Shown here: in pieces, positions 11,012 to 25,050 of the stretch
Layout of the letters: each line of letters opens with the position of its first letter
Numbering within the stretch: position 1 is the first letter of the stretch
Source of the DNA: Isoetes taiwanensis
Lineage: Eukaryota > Streptophyta > Lycopodiopsida > Isoetales > Isoetaceae
Length of the DNA stretch: 64,000 nucleotides
NCBI GenBank assembly: GCA_021234155.1
Contig: JAJEKV010000003.1
Location: 10,914,413 to 10,978,412 of the forward strand
Reading direction: 5' to 3'
The notes under the pieces: model-generated
The model's input: the letters and a program-made list of their open reading frames with translations, nothing else
Databases searched by the model: none
What the model was told of the DNA's origin: nothing
Translations under genes and position numbers: made by a program

Positions 11012-13411
11012 ATGGTCTCCAATTTACCTAAAAACCCTAAACATTTGGCTATTCTACACGCATTCGCGAATCTTTCCGCCTCCGATCGATCCTCAGTGCT
11101 CCAAAATCTGATCTCCTTTCAAGATCAGCCTTCAGATACAATCCTTTTTGGGAACTTTGACAATCTGCTTCCTTTCTCGTCTTCAATGGATCCAATTTCT
11201 CATCGCGTCCCGCATTGGGACAACCTTTTTGCTGATCCTGATCATAGGGGTATCCTTCATCCCATAAATCCTGTCACTCAAGCCCCTGTTCCTTATGGAG
11301 TTGCTAGAGGCCACCAGGAGATCCGTTCAAATGAAGAATTGGATGAAAGACTCAAGCGCACCACAATTCCTCATCTCAACGACCGGAAGTTGAACATCTA
11401 TCATGGTATTTCTCTAAATCTTCCGATTGTCCATTCAAAAATTCATGCTTTATCAAACTCTGCTGTGATTATTAAGGTTCAATAAAGTGGCATGAAATTA
11501 GATAAATTGTGGGCCTTTCTTCTCAGCCTTCATAAAGGTATCCTTATTCAGGCTATATATTGGCTCAATTTTCCCTACATTATGCTTGAATGTGGGAATT
11601 CTAAATCAGCCAATTTCTTTCTGAACTTTGGTCCCTTAACCTATGAGACCTCTCAATTGATCTTCCTTAAATGGCATCCAAACCTTGATATTGACCAAAT
11701 GAATAATTTATGCATTGCTTCCACATCTTTATTTGGCCTGAATCCAATCTATTGGGATGAAGATTGCTTTAAACTCCTCTTTAACTCTATTGGAACTTAT
11801 ATTTCCACGGAATACTCCCCGGCCAAACCTCCCAGAAGCTTTGTTCAGCTTGATCTATCCAAAGATATACCCCTATCCATTCCTTTTACAGATGCTTTTG
11901 GCCATGAATCTTTATTAAGTCTTAGATGGTCTGGACTGCCCTCACAATGTCAGAAATGCACTCATAGGCATTTACGGTTTTCGAATACAAAGCTGTTATG
12001 AGAGAATTCTAAAGTCAACAGACCTCATCAAAATTTTCTTTCGGGTTCGGATAAGGATTCCAATCATCATGCTTTAAGTGATAATCAAATGGATCAGTCT
12101 ACTAAAAGCACTGCAATAAATGGAAACAGTGATCCCCAGTTTCAAAGGCTGCCAGAAAATGATAGATTCAAATGGACAAAAGTCAATGGAAGCTACAAGA
12201 GAATCCAGAAAAACAAAGTTTGCATTGATGAAATGAGAGGCAAAGACAAAATATGTGAAGAAGAGTTCTCAATCCCTTCAAAAGCTCGAGCCCTAACAAT
12301 TGGTGAGCCAAAACTTATAGTCAAAGGTATTATGACTAGAAAAACTTCTCAGGCTACTGATATGTTAAATTTCACTCTGAGTGAAATAATCAAAGAGGCC
12401 AAAGAGGCCAAAAATCAAGAAAAAGGTCAATGTTCCAACAGTCTTATGGATTATCCTATCAAGAACAAAAGTAAGAGTGGGTCATTAACTACAAAATCTC
12501 GGGACAAATCCAAGTTTCAGCTGAATTCCTCTCAGGTGAATTCACATGTTAAAATACCAGTGTCAGCTAATTTGAATCAGCAAGACAAAAAGTCAGATGA
12601 GACTAAAATGGACAATCATTTGTCCAATATCACTGATCAAAGTACTGCAGATTTGACTCAAGAGTCAGAACAGCAGCAAGTCAACTTCAAAGTCAACTGC
12701 TCTAATCCTTTCCAGGTATTATCTGACCTTAATGGTAAGCTAGACTCTGAATTAAATAATAGCAAAAAATGTGTTTCCCAGACTTGTCCCACACCTATCC
12801 ATCCCTTAGCCACTTCTCATATACATACTCAGTCTGCTGGTACAAACATTGAAGAGCTGCCCTCCCTAATTGACCTTGACTCTCCTGTGATGGATTACTC
12901 TATAAGTCCTATCAGAATATCAGATAAGTTTGCTGAGCAGATGGCCTCTCTGCAAAATCTCGCTCCACAAATTTCACTTTTGAAGGGACTTACAATAAAT
13001 GAGATGGGGAATGATTCTGCACCTGTTACTCTGATTGTTCCTGATTTTGTTCCTGATACCCCTGAAGACACTCAAATTGTGGAGCTTCAAGAAAAAGAAA
13101 GTACCAGGCAAGTTCTTACTTCTGCTCCTTCAAATGTTAATGTAAACCCTATTAACATTAATCCTATGTTTCAATTCTTTCCTGGAGGATGTTCTGATTA
13201 TAGTGATAATGATGGTTTTGGGAGTGATAAAGAGAACTGGGATAAAGAAGAATATTTAAATGAAAATTTTAGTATTGATCCTAAGTCTGAGAAGAGTCAT
13301 TCTGTGAAAAAATCATCTAAAAAGGATGGAGATAAATTGGGATTGATCTTATGCGGTCTAAATAAAACTCACGCTCAAAATACCGTAGTAAGAAAAATCA
13401 AGAAAGAATAG
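11012..13411 (+). pseudogene. LINE ORF1 (DUF4283 / nucleic-acid-binding protein), two internal stops
   Basis: A single reading frame of 800 codons runs from ATG 11012 to the stop at 13411 and is interrupted only by TAA (11483-11485) and TGA (11999-12001). The middle part (LWAFLLSLHKGILIQAIYWL, FLKWHPNLDID) resembles the DUF4283 domain of plant L1 ORF1 proteins, which package the LINE RNA. Remains of a zinc knuckle follow (PSQCQKCTHRHL), with the normal His-Cys part lost at the second stop. The rest is hydrophilic and low in conserved motifs. ORF2 starts 35 bp downstream, the usual tight spacing. Confidence 0.85.
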
Positions 13412-13445
13412 ATTATAATTTGCCTTTTCTATCTTCCTACTTATA

Positions 13446-16400
13446 ATGAAGATTCTTTCCTGGAATCTTAGAGGTATAAAAGGTCCTTTGAAAAGAAGAA
13501 GGGCTATTGCTCAAATCAGGATGTATAATGCTGATATAATCCTTCTTCAAGAGCTTAAACTTCCCTCTTTTGAATGTAGCAATTTGGGGGATTGGATATA
13601 CCCTTCTTCTTCTTCAATCTGGATTAACTCTTAAGGGGGCTAGTGGTGGTTTAGCCATTGTTTGGAAAAAAGACATCAAGCATTCCTCCTTCTACAATAG
13701 CCCTTCCAAAGCTTGGCAGGCTATGATTTGCTCTGTTTCGAATTCCAACTTTGGAATCATCAATATATATGCCCCTACCTCTCCAAAAGATAGGGAACCT
13801 ATATGGAGTGAAATTAATAGTTGGTTGGGATCTCAAACTATAGACAATTGGATTGTTGCTGGAGACTTCAATAATACCCCTTCTTGGGATTTTAAGTTGG
13901 GAAATAAAATAAATATGTCCTCAACTGAAAAGCAGAATTGGGATCTGCTTATCTCTGATAACAATCTCATTCATATTCCCTCTTCCACAACCACCTACAC
14001 TTGGTCTAATAAGCAAAAAGATAGAGCAAGGATTTATTGCACTCTTGACAGATTTTATGTTTCCAATCCATCTACAGCCTTTTGGGACAATAGTTATGTA
14101 ACAAGTGATGAAGGAACCTCTATTTCTGACCATCAGCCTCAATTCCTTCATACCTCCCATGCTATTAGGATTCAAAGAGAAGGGAGCACTCCTTATAAAT
14201 TTAACTCTTCTCTTCTCGAGAATGAAAATTTCTGCTCCCAATTCAGAACTTTCTATGATGAGCTGATTAATAGGTTTGTTGGTAACTCTATGCCTCCTAT
14301 GAAGCTTTTCTACTCTAAAATCAAGGAAGTCAAAAGATGGATTAAGAACTGGTCTAAGCTTATCAAAGATAACTGCAGCAAAGAAAAAAACCAGCTTCTC
14401 ATGTATATGAAGGAAATTAGATCCTTACTTCAAAATGATCCTTCCAGCTCTAACCTTCAAGTAGGGGAAGAAATTCTTGAGAGAAAAATCAAAAGTATTG
14501 AGGAGATTGAAGCTAAAGGCTCTGCAATTAGATGCAAGATCAAATATACTAATGATATGGACTCTGGCTCCTCAGGTTTTTTCTTCAGGGTAGCCAAAAG
14601 TAGAGTTCTTAGAAACTCCATTACTGAGACTATTGATGATCAGGATATTAAATATAATTCTCATTCTGACATTGCAAATTTCTTCAAGAGTAGATACATG
14701 GACCTTTTTAAAGACAAACCAATTCCTCCCAATGAGATCTCGGATGCAAATGACTTTTATTCCTTAGTCAATAATATTTTACCTGATCCTCTGGAATCCA
14801 TGGACGAGTCTCTGGCTGCCATTCCTTCTCATAATGAGATTTATGACACCCTCAAGTCCTTTAGTAATGGTAAATCTCCTGGCCCTGATGGTTTCCCAGC
14901 AGAATTTTATATCAAATTCTGGGACATTCTCAGAAATGACCTGATCTCTCTAGTTACTGCCTTCTGGAATTCCAATCATCTTCATCCTTCTATTTCCAGT
15001 GGCCTGATCACTTTGGTTCCTAAGGTTGATCACCCTTCAAAGTTCCAAGACTGGAGGCCAATCTCTCTCACAAATACTACATATAAACTTTGTGCCAAGA
15101 TCATTGCTCTCAGGATCAAAAACTTTCTTCAAAGAAATATTAGCCCAACTCAATCTGCTTTTCTTCCAAATAGATTCATTCTGGATAACTATGTGGCTGC
15201 TATGGAGGGTCTGAACTGGAATAAAATTTCAAATCAAAATTGCATTCTCCTTAAATTAGATTTCAAGAGAGCATTTGATTCTGTTAGGTGGGATTTCTTA
15301 GATTTTGCAATGTCCAAAATTGGTTTCCATCCCAAGATTATTAGTCTTATTCATGGTCTGAATGCTAGATCGAACTCAGCTATTCTTATAAATGGTGTCC
15401 CCACTGGTTTCTTCCCTCTCTCTTGTGGAGTAAGGCAAGGATGTCCTCTTGCTCCCTATTTATTCTTAGTGGCTGCTGAGCTCCTAACTAAGGTTGTTAT
15501 GCATTATCAGAATTCAGCTCAATTAAAAGGCCTAAATCTACCAAATTCCAATGATAGTATCACCATTCTTCAATATGCTGATGACACCTTCTCCTTTCTT
15601 GATGCTGATCTTCAAAACATCAATCTCTTCCTCAAGATTTTAGGTCAATTCTCTTTGCATCATCGGTATCCATTTGAACTTGAACAAAAGTTTGATAATT
15701 GGAGATGTTAATACTCCAACTTTAGCTGGGATAAATGTTCTCCCCTCCAATCAGGCAACCAAGCTTCTAGGTATGCCTCTTGCTATGGATCATACTATCA
15801 AAGGCCTTTGGGACCCTATCCTCCTGAGAATAAAAAAGAAACCCGAACAATTCACAGGGAACTATCTTTCTCTAGCGGGCCGAGAACTATTATTGCTAAT
15901 CTTTGTTCTTGCTAGCTCTCATGTATACTTCTCAACAGACCTTGGTGGCTCCAAAATGTGTCTATCTATGGAGCTTGAGAAAATCCTCGAAACTTTATTT
16001 GGAAAGGTAGTCATTTGGTCAACTGGAATTCTATCTCGCAAGCCGAAATCTTAAATTGGTTTAGGATGCAAAAATCTTTTCGAGACAAGCACAAGCTCTT
16101 CTTTGGGAAGTTTATATGGAAATCAATTCATGGGAATCCTTCTCAGGCTGTAAACTCATCGGATATTGGATTAACCTTGAGTCATCCTCATGGTCACCCC
16201 TCTATTCAAAGACTTGCTCCCTCATTACGCCTTCAATCAGTTGAGACCTGCCACTAATATTTCACCTCTTATGTGTAATCTTATCAAGGCTTGGAATGTT
16301 ATCTCTCCTAACTTCCATTTTATTGCTAGGGAAAAGCTTCATGAAGATACTACAATCTTCTGGAATCCAATTTTAGTTGAGCAAAATTCTCCTGTTCTTG

Positions 16401-17270
16401 CCATCAAGCATCCTAGAATTTATAAGAAGTGGTCTGAGGCTGGTTTCCTTTACCTTAAGGACTTGATTATTGATGGGAGAGTTATCTCTTGGACTAGACT
16501 GAAGGGTATGATTGGAGGTACATCATCTGATAAAAAAAATCTATGCTCTTATTAAACCCTTTCTCACAAACTTATCCCCCAATCTGATAAACCCCGATTG
16601 GACCATAAAGGGAAAAGGAGTCTACAAAGTGAAGGATGTATATAATGCTATGTCCTCTAACATGGATAATTGCAAAGCTATGCTAAAATGGTCTATTTCT
16701 TATGATCAGCTTAAGAGTCTTTTCCATAATGTTTGGAATTCTTATTGTCCTCCAAAAATTTCCTATTTTATCTGGTTACTTGCTAATGGCAGTCTGAATA
16801 ATCTGGTCTCTGTTTCCAAAAGAAATCCTAACATCTCAGCAAATTGCCCCTTAAATTGTAATAATCTTGAGGACATTTCTCATATTTTCTTTTGCTGTAA
16901 GTTAGATGATTTTTGGAACTGGATTGCTGCTAGATTTGGTATTGGGAATAATGGAGATCTCCTCTCCCTTATTCAACATAATGATATGTTTACAAATTCA
17001 ATCATTTACATAGCTTTATGGAATATTTGGAAAGCAAGAAATCGCGTGTTATATGGTCATAAGAATCCTTCTATCTTTTGGATTAAGATGCATTTTCAGT
17101 TTGACTTTGAGACTATTGCAACTGCTCATAAAAAGAAATTTGGTACTAACTTTGGCCGGGGAAATGGGAGGTCTTTGGGCGGTTTAGGGGACACTACTGG
17201 TTTATTTGCTTCAAATCTTAATGTTGTGGATTCTAACTTGTTTCTCACTGATGATCCTAGAGTATCTTGA
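13446..17270 (+). pseudogene. LINE ORF2: APE endonuclease, reverse transcriptase, zf-RVT; frameshifted
   Basis: The start MKILSWNLRGIKG opens the apurinic-type endonuclease domain, which continues with GDFNNTP (near 13861) and SDHQPQ (near 14128). The reverse transcriptase follows: GPDGFPAEFY, LVPKVDHPSKFQDWRPISL, LKLDFKRAFDSV, GVRQGCPLAPYLF and YADD at 15573-15584. The zf-RVT C-terminus lies near 16690-16960 (YCPPKISYFIWLL, HIFFCC). The frame changes at five places: 13570-13634, 15650-15711, 16015-16054, 16190-16257 and 16512-16555. The catalytic motifs themselves are intact. In an active copy this protein nicks target DNA and primes reverse transcription. Confidence 0.93.
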
Positions 17271-18127
17271 ATTCCTGCGTGGAGAGGGGAGAAATAAATT
17301 CGACAGCAGCCAGTCTCCTTTCAGTCAGACTTCAAATGACCACATTATGAAGAATGACATTGCCTCCTCTATGGAATCTTTTCTCATGAAAAAAAAGCAT
17401 AGGAGACACACGAAAAAGAAAGTGAAGATTTGTGGGCGAGCATTTTTTTTTTCGCGAGAGAGGTTGTGCAACTTCATTGCCTTTGGATGTTTTACGTCAA
17501 TCAACAATTTCCTTCTTAATGAGACTCGGTGACTAGATCTGAGAACCATGTACTATAACCACAAACCGTTGGCCGACCTCTATGGTTCTCTTCTTTTGCT
17601 CTTGGAAGGAAGAGACATGTTAAAGTCTATGCTACCATAATAATTGGGCACCCAATCATTATCTTTTTGGGACTCTGAGATGGATTCAATGCATACTTCA
17701 ATTACGTCTTCTCATCCCGGACACTGATATATCCTTGCGGTTGGCCCATCCTCCGGGAAACACGTTTTGCTCTTATTTGATTTAGTCTTTGGCTTACCTT
17801 TTGGTGGATTCAATTTTGGCGGGTTATCGGTTCTCTCTCAAGGTTCTCAAATTCTACACGGCATTGTAGAAGTTACAAAATTTTTCTATACTCCAAGAAC
17901 GGGAGTACCATCGGATCTTCTTAAGTGTAGCTGCTCATTACTCTGACTCATCCTTTTCACTGGATACAAACTCTTTTAAGTGTCCTGTTATTACTGTTAT
18001 TGGCTGATTCTGATACACTTTTTGGTATGCTTATTTTAAGGGCATGCTATTACATTGTATCTCTGAGATTTTATAATTAATGACAAAACCAACTCTTACT
18101 TTCAAAAAAAAAAAAAAAAAAAAAAAA

Positions 18128-18141
18128 AGTAGTATCGATAT
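18128..18141. repeat. Right target-site duplication of the L1 LINE
   Basis: An exact copy of 10213-10226, directly after the poly(A). A related GTAGTATC follows at once (18143-18150), a short local duplication. Confidence 0.92.
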
Positions 18142-19902
18142 AGTAGTATCACTTTGATATTACATTTATGCCATCATGCCAAAATTAATCAATATCTGCA
18201 AGTGTACACCTCGGCAAAACCTGGGGTGGCATACCCCAACACCATTAGATCTTCATTTTCTAAAATCGAAGACTAATGAAATTAGAAAATAGGGAAGACG
18301 ATAACAATCGAGATGGAAGGCGGCACAACCCGAGCTGTACTTTGCGTCTGCAACACATTCTTAAAAAAAAAAAAAGGAGTCGCATTTCTCCAAAAAAGCA
18401 CGAAGCATTTTACGAGGCATAGCTGCATTTTCTGTTGAATCCAGGAAATCGATTTTGCTTTCCCTTTAAACCCTAAATGTTCCGTTTGCCCTTGAATATT
18501 TGCATCATTGACAGAAAACATTTTCGTTTTCATGCTTGGATTGATTCCTTGCATGTTTACCTTCCTTTTCCCCTCTGTCCTAGCCTATCTGCTTCTCATA
18601 TCACCTTAATGGTGTTCATTCTTCCTAGATCGGATTCTTGATTATTTACCCTCGAACGCCTTGCTGTGTGTAACTCTGAACAAGGCCCGCGCACAAGAGA
18701 ATTGATATCAATGGAAGGTAATGTGATTTGAGGAAAAATGAGCAAAGTCATTTGCCATTATGTTAGTTCAAGAAATCAGTAAGAAATATGATATAGCCAA
18801 ATTACTTATATCCTACATGTTCTTCTATATAAAGTCCTTTCTGTTGGTTGTGTACTTCATGTTTCATCATTTTATTTAGCCGAGCATTGGGTGATGTTTC
18901 AAACCATAATGGTTGTTCAACAGACAATAGACAGGTAGAGTTTGTAGTTTGATGCCTGTGGGTGATTGAAATATGCAATTAGCTTCTGAACTGATGATCC
19001 ACGTTGGCATTGTTAACCCAGATTGGTCTTTATCTGTATGATGGGCTTTTCAAGGTACTGTATTTAGGTAGGAGCCAATATTTTTAGCTCATTCGTGTTC
19101 TTAGTCCATGCAGTTACGACACAAGCAGTATCCAAGCCTTTTGGGATAGAAGTATGTCTCTTTATGGTATCTCTACACCAAAAGAGGGATAATTGAAAAA
19201 ATTGAGAGCAAAACCAAGACATATTGCTTCTTCAAATGAAATACAAAGGGAAAAGTATAGCTATTAATTGCAGTTTAATAACACCAAGCCTAAATAAAAA
19301 CCTAACAAGTTTTACCTTGTTAAGGCCTTCTGGTGTGCTTCTTGCTAGATTAACTGTAGTGAATTTTTGAATCCATACGGTAGTTTATAAGGGGTTGGGG
19401 AGTGTCTCAAACCAAGTAATGTGCCATTCTTGGCTATCCCAACTTCCAACTAGGCGCTCGTACCCCACATCCACGAGGAAAGAGGGAGAAGTGTGTTATG
19501 GATTGTCCTTTAAGAAGCTCATGTCTGTAGAATGTGGAAGGAGAGAAATACGGAGACAAGAACTTCCAATTGCTTTTGGCATTTTGTCAAACTTGAAAGA
19601 TGGTTGTGGAGGAAGTCTACCGTGAAGTAACTACATGGCTCTACACTAATGCAATCTGCATTATCATGGGACCTCAATGTGTAATATTATGGTGCAATTA
19701 TTGTAAGATGATGTTATGTATGTTAGATGAAGGCATATTCTCAAGAACTTGTCTCAATGCATCACATCCATCCATGCAAGCAATTGATTATGTGTGCAAC
19801 TAGTGCATGACCATCGAAAATCAATTGTCTAAGGCAAAGCTATTGGTAGCATCTTACATGATCTAGGCAAAAAACAAATAGCAATGTAGTCTTGGCAACA
19901 AA
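18142..19902. other. Region with no supported gene
   Basis: Short ORFs (for example 18282-18554 minus, 19395-19625 and 19600-19803 plus) show no conserved motif and no splice structure that I can support. There is an A-run at 18363-18374. This is probably old intergenic or UTR-like sequence between the LINE and the gypsy LTR. Confidence 0.4.
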
Positions 19903-21506
19903 TGTGACGCTCCCTACCAAATATACGGCGCTCGGCCGTATATCTCGTAGGAAATCCCCCATCCAGCCCTTCGACCCCATGGGCCTCCGTCTATCCCGCA
20001 CTCCAGGATATCCCTAGTGCGGAAAGGGGACACGAAGGTGTCTTGCACGCCCTTCCCCTATGGGCTCCTATAACAGCAGAAGCGTAAACAATGTCATAAC
20101 TAACAACAACAATACATCTAACTACCTCGAAGGGTAGCACATTCGTACATCCATAGATACAACAGAGATATCAATATGCCATAAAAACTGAGAGCTCCTA
20201 CCCAGGCTCCGACTTGTGGGCCTCAAGATAGAGCAGACCAAGATATAACAATGGCGGAGCTGGCTATAGACAATGGCTAAGGTTGACCACTCCGCCCTTC
20301 CTGTGCATACTATACAGACGGGCTAAATCGGGCTCTGGCGTGACTATAGCCTGTCGGATACGCAATCTCATGACATCACCCATCGAGACTACTCCGGGTT
20401 GCATCTCCCCGGTCCGATGAGGCAGGAAGGGTTACATCTCCCCTTCCGAGGTGTAGTGGCTCCACGAGCGGCTAGAGAATCGTGGCGACACATGATTCTT
20501 ACCCGACTGAACCCCCCAAAATAAGAGCCAGGCTGACACCTGCAACTCTTGAGAGGCAGGGCGACACCATTGCCCCAAGAGATGTCGGGCCCATACCCAA
20601 GCCCATTCGAAGTGACTGACTATAGGCCTAGCCTGCTATGGGTCCCCAGTAGCGCGCTCATCAGGGACCTCCCTCCACTTTGCCACTAGCCCCGTTATAT
20701 GGTGCTAAGTCACATCATAGCCCCCATAGCCAGGTGGGTTCCTATGCACAGGCCGCATATAATAGGAACTAAGGGGTCTAGACTAGGAGCATCATCTACA
20801 TAATGGCTACTAGGTCTCTACCCCCCTTCCCAATACAAGAGGAGCAAATATGATCAACCAACATCATACACCAACATAACATGATCAATAATGAAGATAA
20901 CATCTAATCCTAATCACATGCATCTAACTTACAGTCAGGGTTCATTGATTAGGGTTCAAGATCTAGACTGAGGGTTCTAGAATGGCTCTACTAGAGACAC
21001 GAAATGCTAACTCATTTGGAATCCTAACTTCTCGATGATATACCAAGGACTCTAATCCGAATACCTACTCCGGAGGAACTCCCTCCTGCTCCCGGCGTCT
21101 CCATGGCCTTCAAGGGATTCAAAGTAGCTCCCATTCCTACTGATACGAGCACGCTCCGGGGGCTGCTGTGCTATGCTGCGCAACAGCAGACGGTTCTCAA
21201 AACGGAGTTTCGAGCCCGAATAGGGTTCCCAGACTGTTGGAGCCAGAAAAATGGCCTAGGGTTAGGGTTTGGCCATTTATAGGTTAGAGTTGATATCAAT
21301 GGGGTGCTTCCGTATGGCGGGTGCCCAATAGGTTAAGGCCATGTGAAAATGGCCCTAAGCCTAAGGTTGGCTAAGTTATATAAATAACTTAGTCATGCTC
21401 CCTTTTTGCCACTAACTATGGTATACAAGGCTATAGTGATAGACTTATATAGTGACGGGCCTAGAAACTTATGTATTTATGGCGTGTATTTCCCGGGAAC
21501 GTCACA
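19903..21506 (-). repeat. 3' LTR of the gypsy element, 1604 bp
   Basis: Bounded by TGTGACG and CGTCACA, a perfect 7-bp terminal inverted repeat with TG..CA ends. A polypurine tract lies directly outside on the internal side. The same LTR family recurs as a fragment at 36942-37606, as complete inverted copies in the tandem array (46063-47610 and equivalents) and as fragments such as 48180-48698. Confidence 0.88.
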
Positions 21507-21520
21507 TTCTCCCCCGCTTA
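21507..21520 (-). other. Polypurine tract of the gypsy element
   Basis: The minus strand reads TAAGCGGGGGAGAA directly before the LTR start, the position where plus-strand DNA synthesis is primed. A variant (TAAGGGGGGGAGAA) stands at 41106-41119 next to another LTR end. Confidence 0.8.
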
Positions 21521-21625
21521 GGATAATGATGTCCTCAACATTACGCTAAGGTGACGAACCTACACTAACCCTGCAAGAACACACATGAACATATAATTCT
21601 TAACTTTATTGAAATGATCAACTTC

Positions 21626-22565
21626 TAGAGCCTAGTTGCACTCAACCAAACAACCAAGCTGAATGAATGAGCCATAGGAGCCCTCCTCTTTATTCCAAAT
21701 AAAAAGATACAACATATTGTTAAAACACTTCCAACAAAAACCCTCATGCCCACCGGCCTTTTTAGGTGAACAAGAATAACCTTTTCACGTGTCAAATTTG
21801 TATAATAATGGATAACAACAAAGTTATAATGAAGATTTGTAAACCTTCATCTCCATCATTTGCAACGACGACCCCAACCTTGCACAAGAGGCCATACCCA
21901 GAGTGAGGAATAAGTGCATCCAAGCTAACAAACCTCGATCTGTAACCTGCAAAAACCACCAATCCAACATCCACTGGCACGAGGGCCAATCCTCCAATGC
22001 TTGGCCCACAATGAATCTTTATGAACACCAGCATGGTTACAAGTCCAAATCCACACCCAACTCGAGCACATCAGCAGAAAGAAAACAATGAAACACCTGG
22101 CACGAGGAAATGAAACACTTGGGACGAGGACCTCAATCTTAGCACAAGGACCACCACATCTTTAACACATGAGGGCCAACCACCACGGCGCAAGGGCCAT
22201 TAACATCGTCATCCACTTAAATCCCAAGACTCAAGACTTGAGACTTGTCACAACCGCGATGCTTGGCATGAAAGCCCCAAACCCGTTGCGCAAGATAGCA
22301 CACAAGATCAAGAAGACAACAACAAAGTAATCAACATGAGCAAACTAAGACATCGACTAAAAGAGACTACAATAGTGCAAGGCTAAACAGCTTAAATGGG
22401 GGAGGGGGGGAGGGGGGGTAGGATAGGCGACCACAAAGGGAGAGGCTCAAAGACGGCTGATGAAAATGAAAGAGATGCAAAAGGCTATAAATACTGTAAG
22501 GGAACTCTCGCAACTAGCCTCAAGAAGCGGATTTATCTGCTAATCTTGAAACGCAGATAAATCAT
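21626..22565. mobile_element. Short member (940 bp) of the ACTTC-flanked family
   Basis: Starts TAGAGCCTAG and ends ACGCAGATAAATCAT. It has no protein-coding content that I recognise. A G-rich stretch lies at 22398-22418. Its last 150 bp are nearly identical to 30070-30220. Confidence 0.65.
22398..22418 (+). other. G-run capable of forming a G-quadruplex
   Basis: Three uninterrupted G runs of 5, 7 and 7 are separated by single A residues, followed by TAGGATAGG. It stands just upstream of the shared 150-bp end and its TATA-like box. Confidence 0.6.
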
Positions 22566-22570
22566 ACTTC

Positions 22571-25050
22571 TAGAGCCTAGTTGCACTCAACCAAATAACC
22601 AAGCTGAAAAAAGAGGCAGAACATTAGGAAAACGAATGACTAGACAATTAAGGGTATCATGTCATCGCTTAAAAAGGAAGGAGGCAACGAAAAAATGACG
22701 AACCGCCACCCGAGCACGTAGACAATACTCGAAATCTACAAGTACATAACTATAAGGTCCAACACAAGCACACAAATAACTGTAAGAGACCCTCCAGAGG
22801 AGCACTACAAATGCAATTCACGTAACAAAGCCCGACGGGCCACCAACTAAAGATGCTCTCACATCAAGCATGTAACAAACAACTCTAGAGCAAAAAAGGA
22901 AGCGTGAGTTGAAAAGGACTAACAAGGAGTGGACTAACAATTACAAACTCTAGAAAACAAAAGTGTAAGAGGGTACAATGTCAACACTCAAGAACCACAA
23001 AGGCAAAGAAAATGAGTAGGCGATGGGGAGCAACAGATCAGGGTACATCCAAACAACCAAGAATACTAAAACAAATACTACAATACCCTGCTAAGCTGCT
23101 ACATGCACTATCCTAAGCTTAACAACTCAAAACATTGCCAAAAAAAGAACCAATCCTAAAGCATCTCATAAAATGAAATAAAAGTGCAAGGGAAGGAACA
23201 TCAAAACTAGAAAGACTTGACTCACTAAAAAGAACCTCAACGGACGTCGAAACTCAAACTACAACTCCATCAAGAAGGGGTAGGGACTACACATGACCAA
23301 ACCACCAAACCTCCATCGCAATTAAGAAGGCTCAAGCACAACCTATTCACTCACTAAGAAAAAATAGTACAAGACATTCACTCACTAAGAAAAATAGTGG
23401 ACCTAAACAAAAGGCTCCATCAAACCAAACATACAGGGAGTATAAACAAGTGTCCAAACCACCAAGCCCCAAAATGCAAAGAATGGGGACACGAAGCAAA
23501 GAATGGAAACTTAGATATAAGACTAACAAAAGGATGGGCACAAAACAAGAATTACACTTGTACGAGAACTCCAGGCGCATGAAAGAGGAACATAAAAAGG
23601 AAGTAAAATCTCAAGACAAAATTTCACCTGCACTCTATAGAAAGAAACCAAACAACCTACAAGAATGCACTCTATAGAAAGAAACCAAACAACCTACAAC
23701 AATGAATCTAAATCGGCCAACCACGGCCTCGAAAGTAGACCAAGGACTGGACATAGAGAGGAAACCTCATAAAAGACATGCTAAAACTCTCAAAGCTTGC
23801 CCAGAATTGACCAAGTCATGCCGAAACTGTCAAGACTTGCATGGAATACAAATTGCTTATTGATAAAAATCAAAGAAAGTACCCCAATAGAGATGAACTG
23901 CAAACAACGGTTACTGTCCAAGGGAAAATGCAAGGTTGTGCGTAGATAATATAACACGGGCTATGATCATAATGGTTGTGCATAGATAATACATCATGGG
24001 CTATGATTATAGTGGTGGTGCCAGTCCAAACAATACTATAACTAGCAAACGCACTCAAAAACACAACCTATGCAAACAATAGCGATAACCATAGGCTCAA
24101 TAAAACAACTTGACATTAAGCAAAAACATGCACCAACACACCTAAGCATCCTTCCAAAATGCAAATCTAAAGGCAACACAACAAAGGACAAGATGCACAA
24201 CCTCCATAATGGACTTTCAAAGACGCACAAGTGAGAGCAACATCCACAAAAGCTTGGCTAACCCATAAGGATAGGGGACAATGTAAAAGTTCAAGGTGAT
24301 GCCAACCATCAACAAACCAAAAGGCACAACTTACGTAGACTTCCTAAAGATGCACAAGCGAGAGAAACATCCACAAAAGCTTGGCTAACACATAAGGATA
24401 GGGGACGATGTAAAGGTTAAAGCAACGCCAATCATCAACGTAACAAAAGAGCCATAGAAAAAAAGGCAACCATGAGTAAATGCTTCCATGCAAACTAAAC
24501 CTACTTTCATATGACACAACCCAACCAAAATTACATTCCTCAAGCGAGCCAAAACCATCAAAGCAATATACCATCCAACTACTAGGTCAAGGGTATTGAG
24601 AGCTCCAATGTTGCACCAATCTATTTTTGCACCAATCTAATCCGAAGCTTCTCCACCATCCTTGCACCATAATACTGAAAGCTCCAATAGCTCATGGACC
24701 ATTCTCCCATCAATTAGTTAGCCAACTAGGGGTGACCTTGAATCGAAATCATTGGCAACTCCAACCAAACAAGCAATCGTAAACAACTTAGACCTTGAAT
24801 CTGCCACGTGTTTTGCTGCAATCTCGACTAAAAGACTCAACCATGCACCTAGATAAGAACGCATAATGAATCAATATGACAGACAAAATATAATAAGCTT
24901 CCCGTGTAGGCTTTTTGGTATTGTCTGTTTGTGCCAAATCCAAAAACTACCAACTTCAGCAAACCGACTCTATTGTCATTTACTACACACGATGTTGTAG
25001 GATCATACCACCTTAGCAAGGTCTACGAGGTCATGGAATCTAAGACGTTA
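22571..25050. other. Interior of the long ACTTC-flanked element, left part: no gene seen
   Basis: A-rich on the plus strand, with repeated phrases such as CACAAAAGCTTGGCTAAC (two copies near 24250 and 24375) and AAAGAAACCAAACAACCTAC (near 23641 and 23679). All ORFs are short and low-complexity. No family is recognised. Confidence 0.45.

Larger units (their letters stand above)
10227..18127 (+). mobile_element. Full-length L1-type LINE, 7.9 kb, with poly(A)
   Basis: The element is bounded by a perfect 14-bp target-site duplication and ends in about 25 A residues (18104-18128). Order: 5' UTR (10227-11011), ORF1 with a DUF4283-like region, ORF2 with endonuclease, reverse transcriptase and zf-RVT, then a 3' UTR of about 830 bp. 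Both ORFs carry stops or frameshifts, so it is not autonomous now. The intact duplication and full length suggest either fairly recent insertion of an already defective copy mobilised in trans, or later decay. Confidence 0.93.

Noticed and set aside
18282-18554. Minus-strand gene of 90 codons
   Set aside because: Contains a homopolymer-derived Phe run and no recognised motif. No supporting promoter or splice signals.
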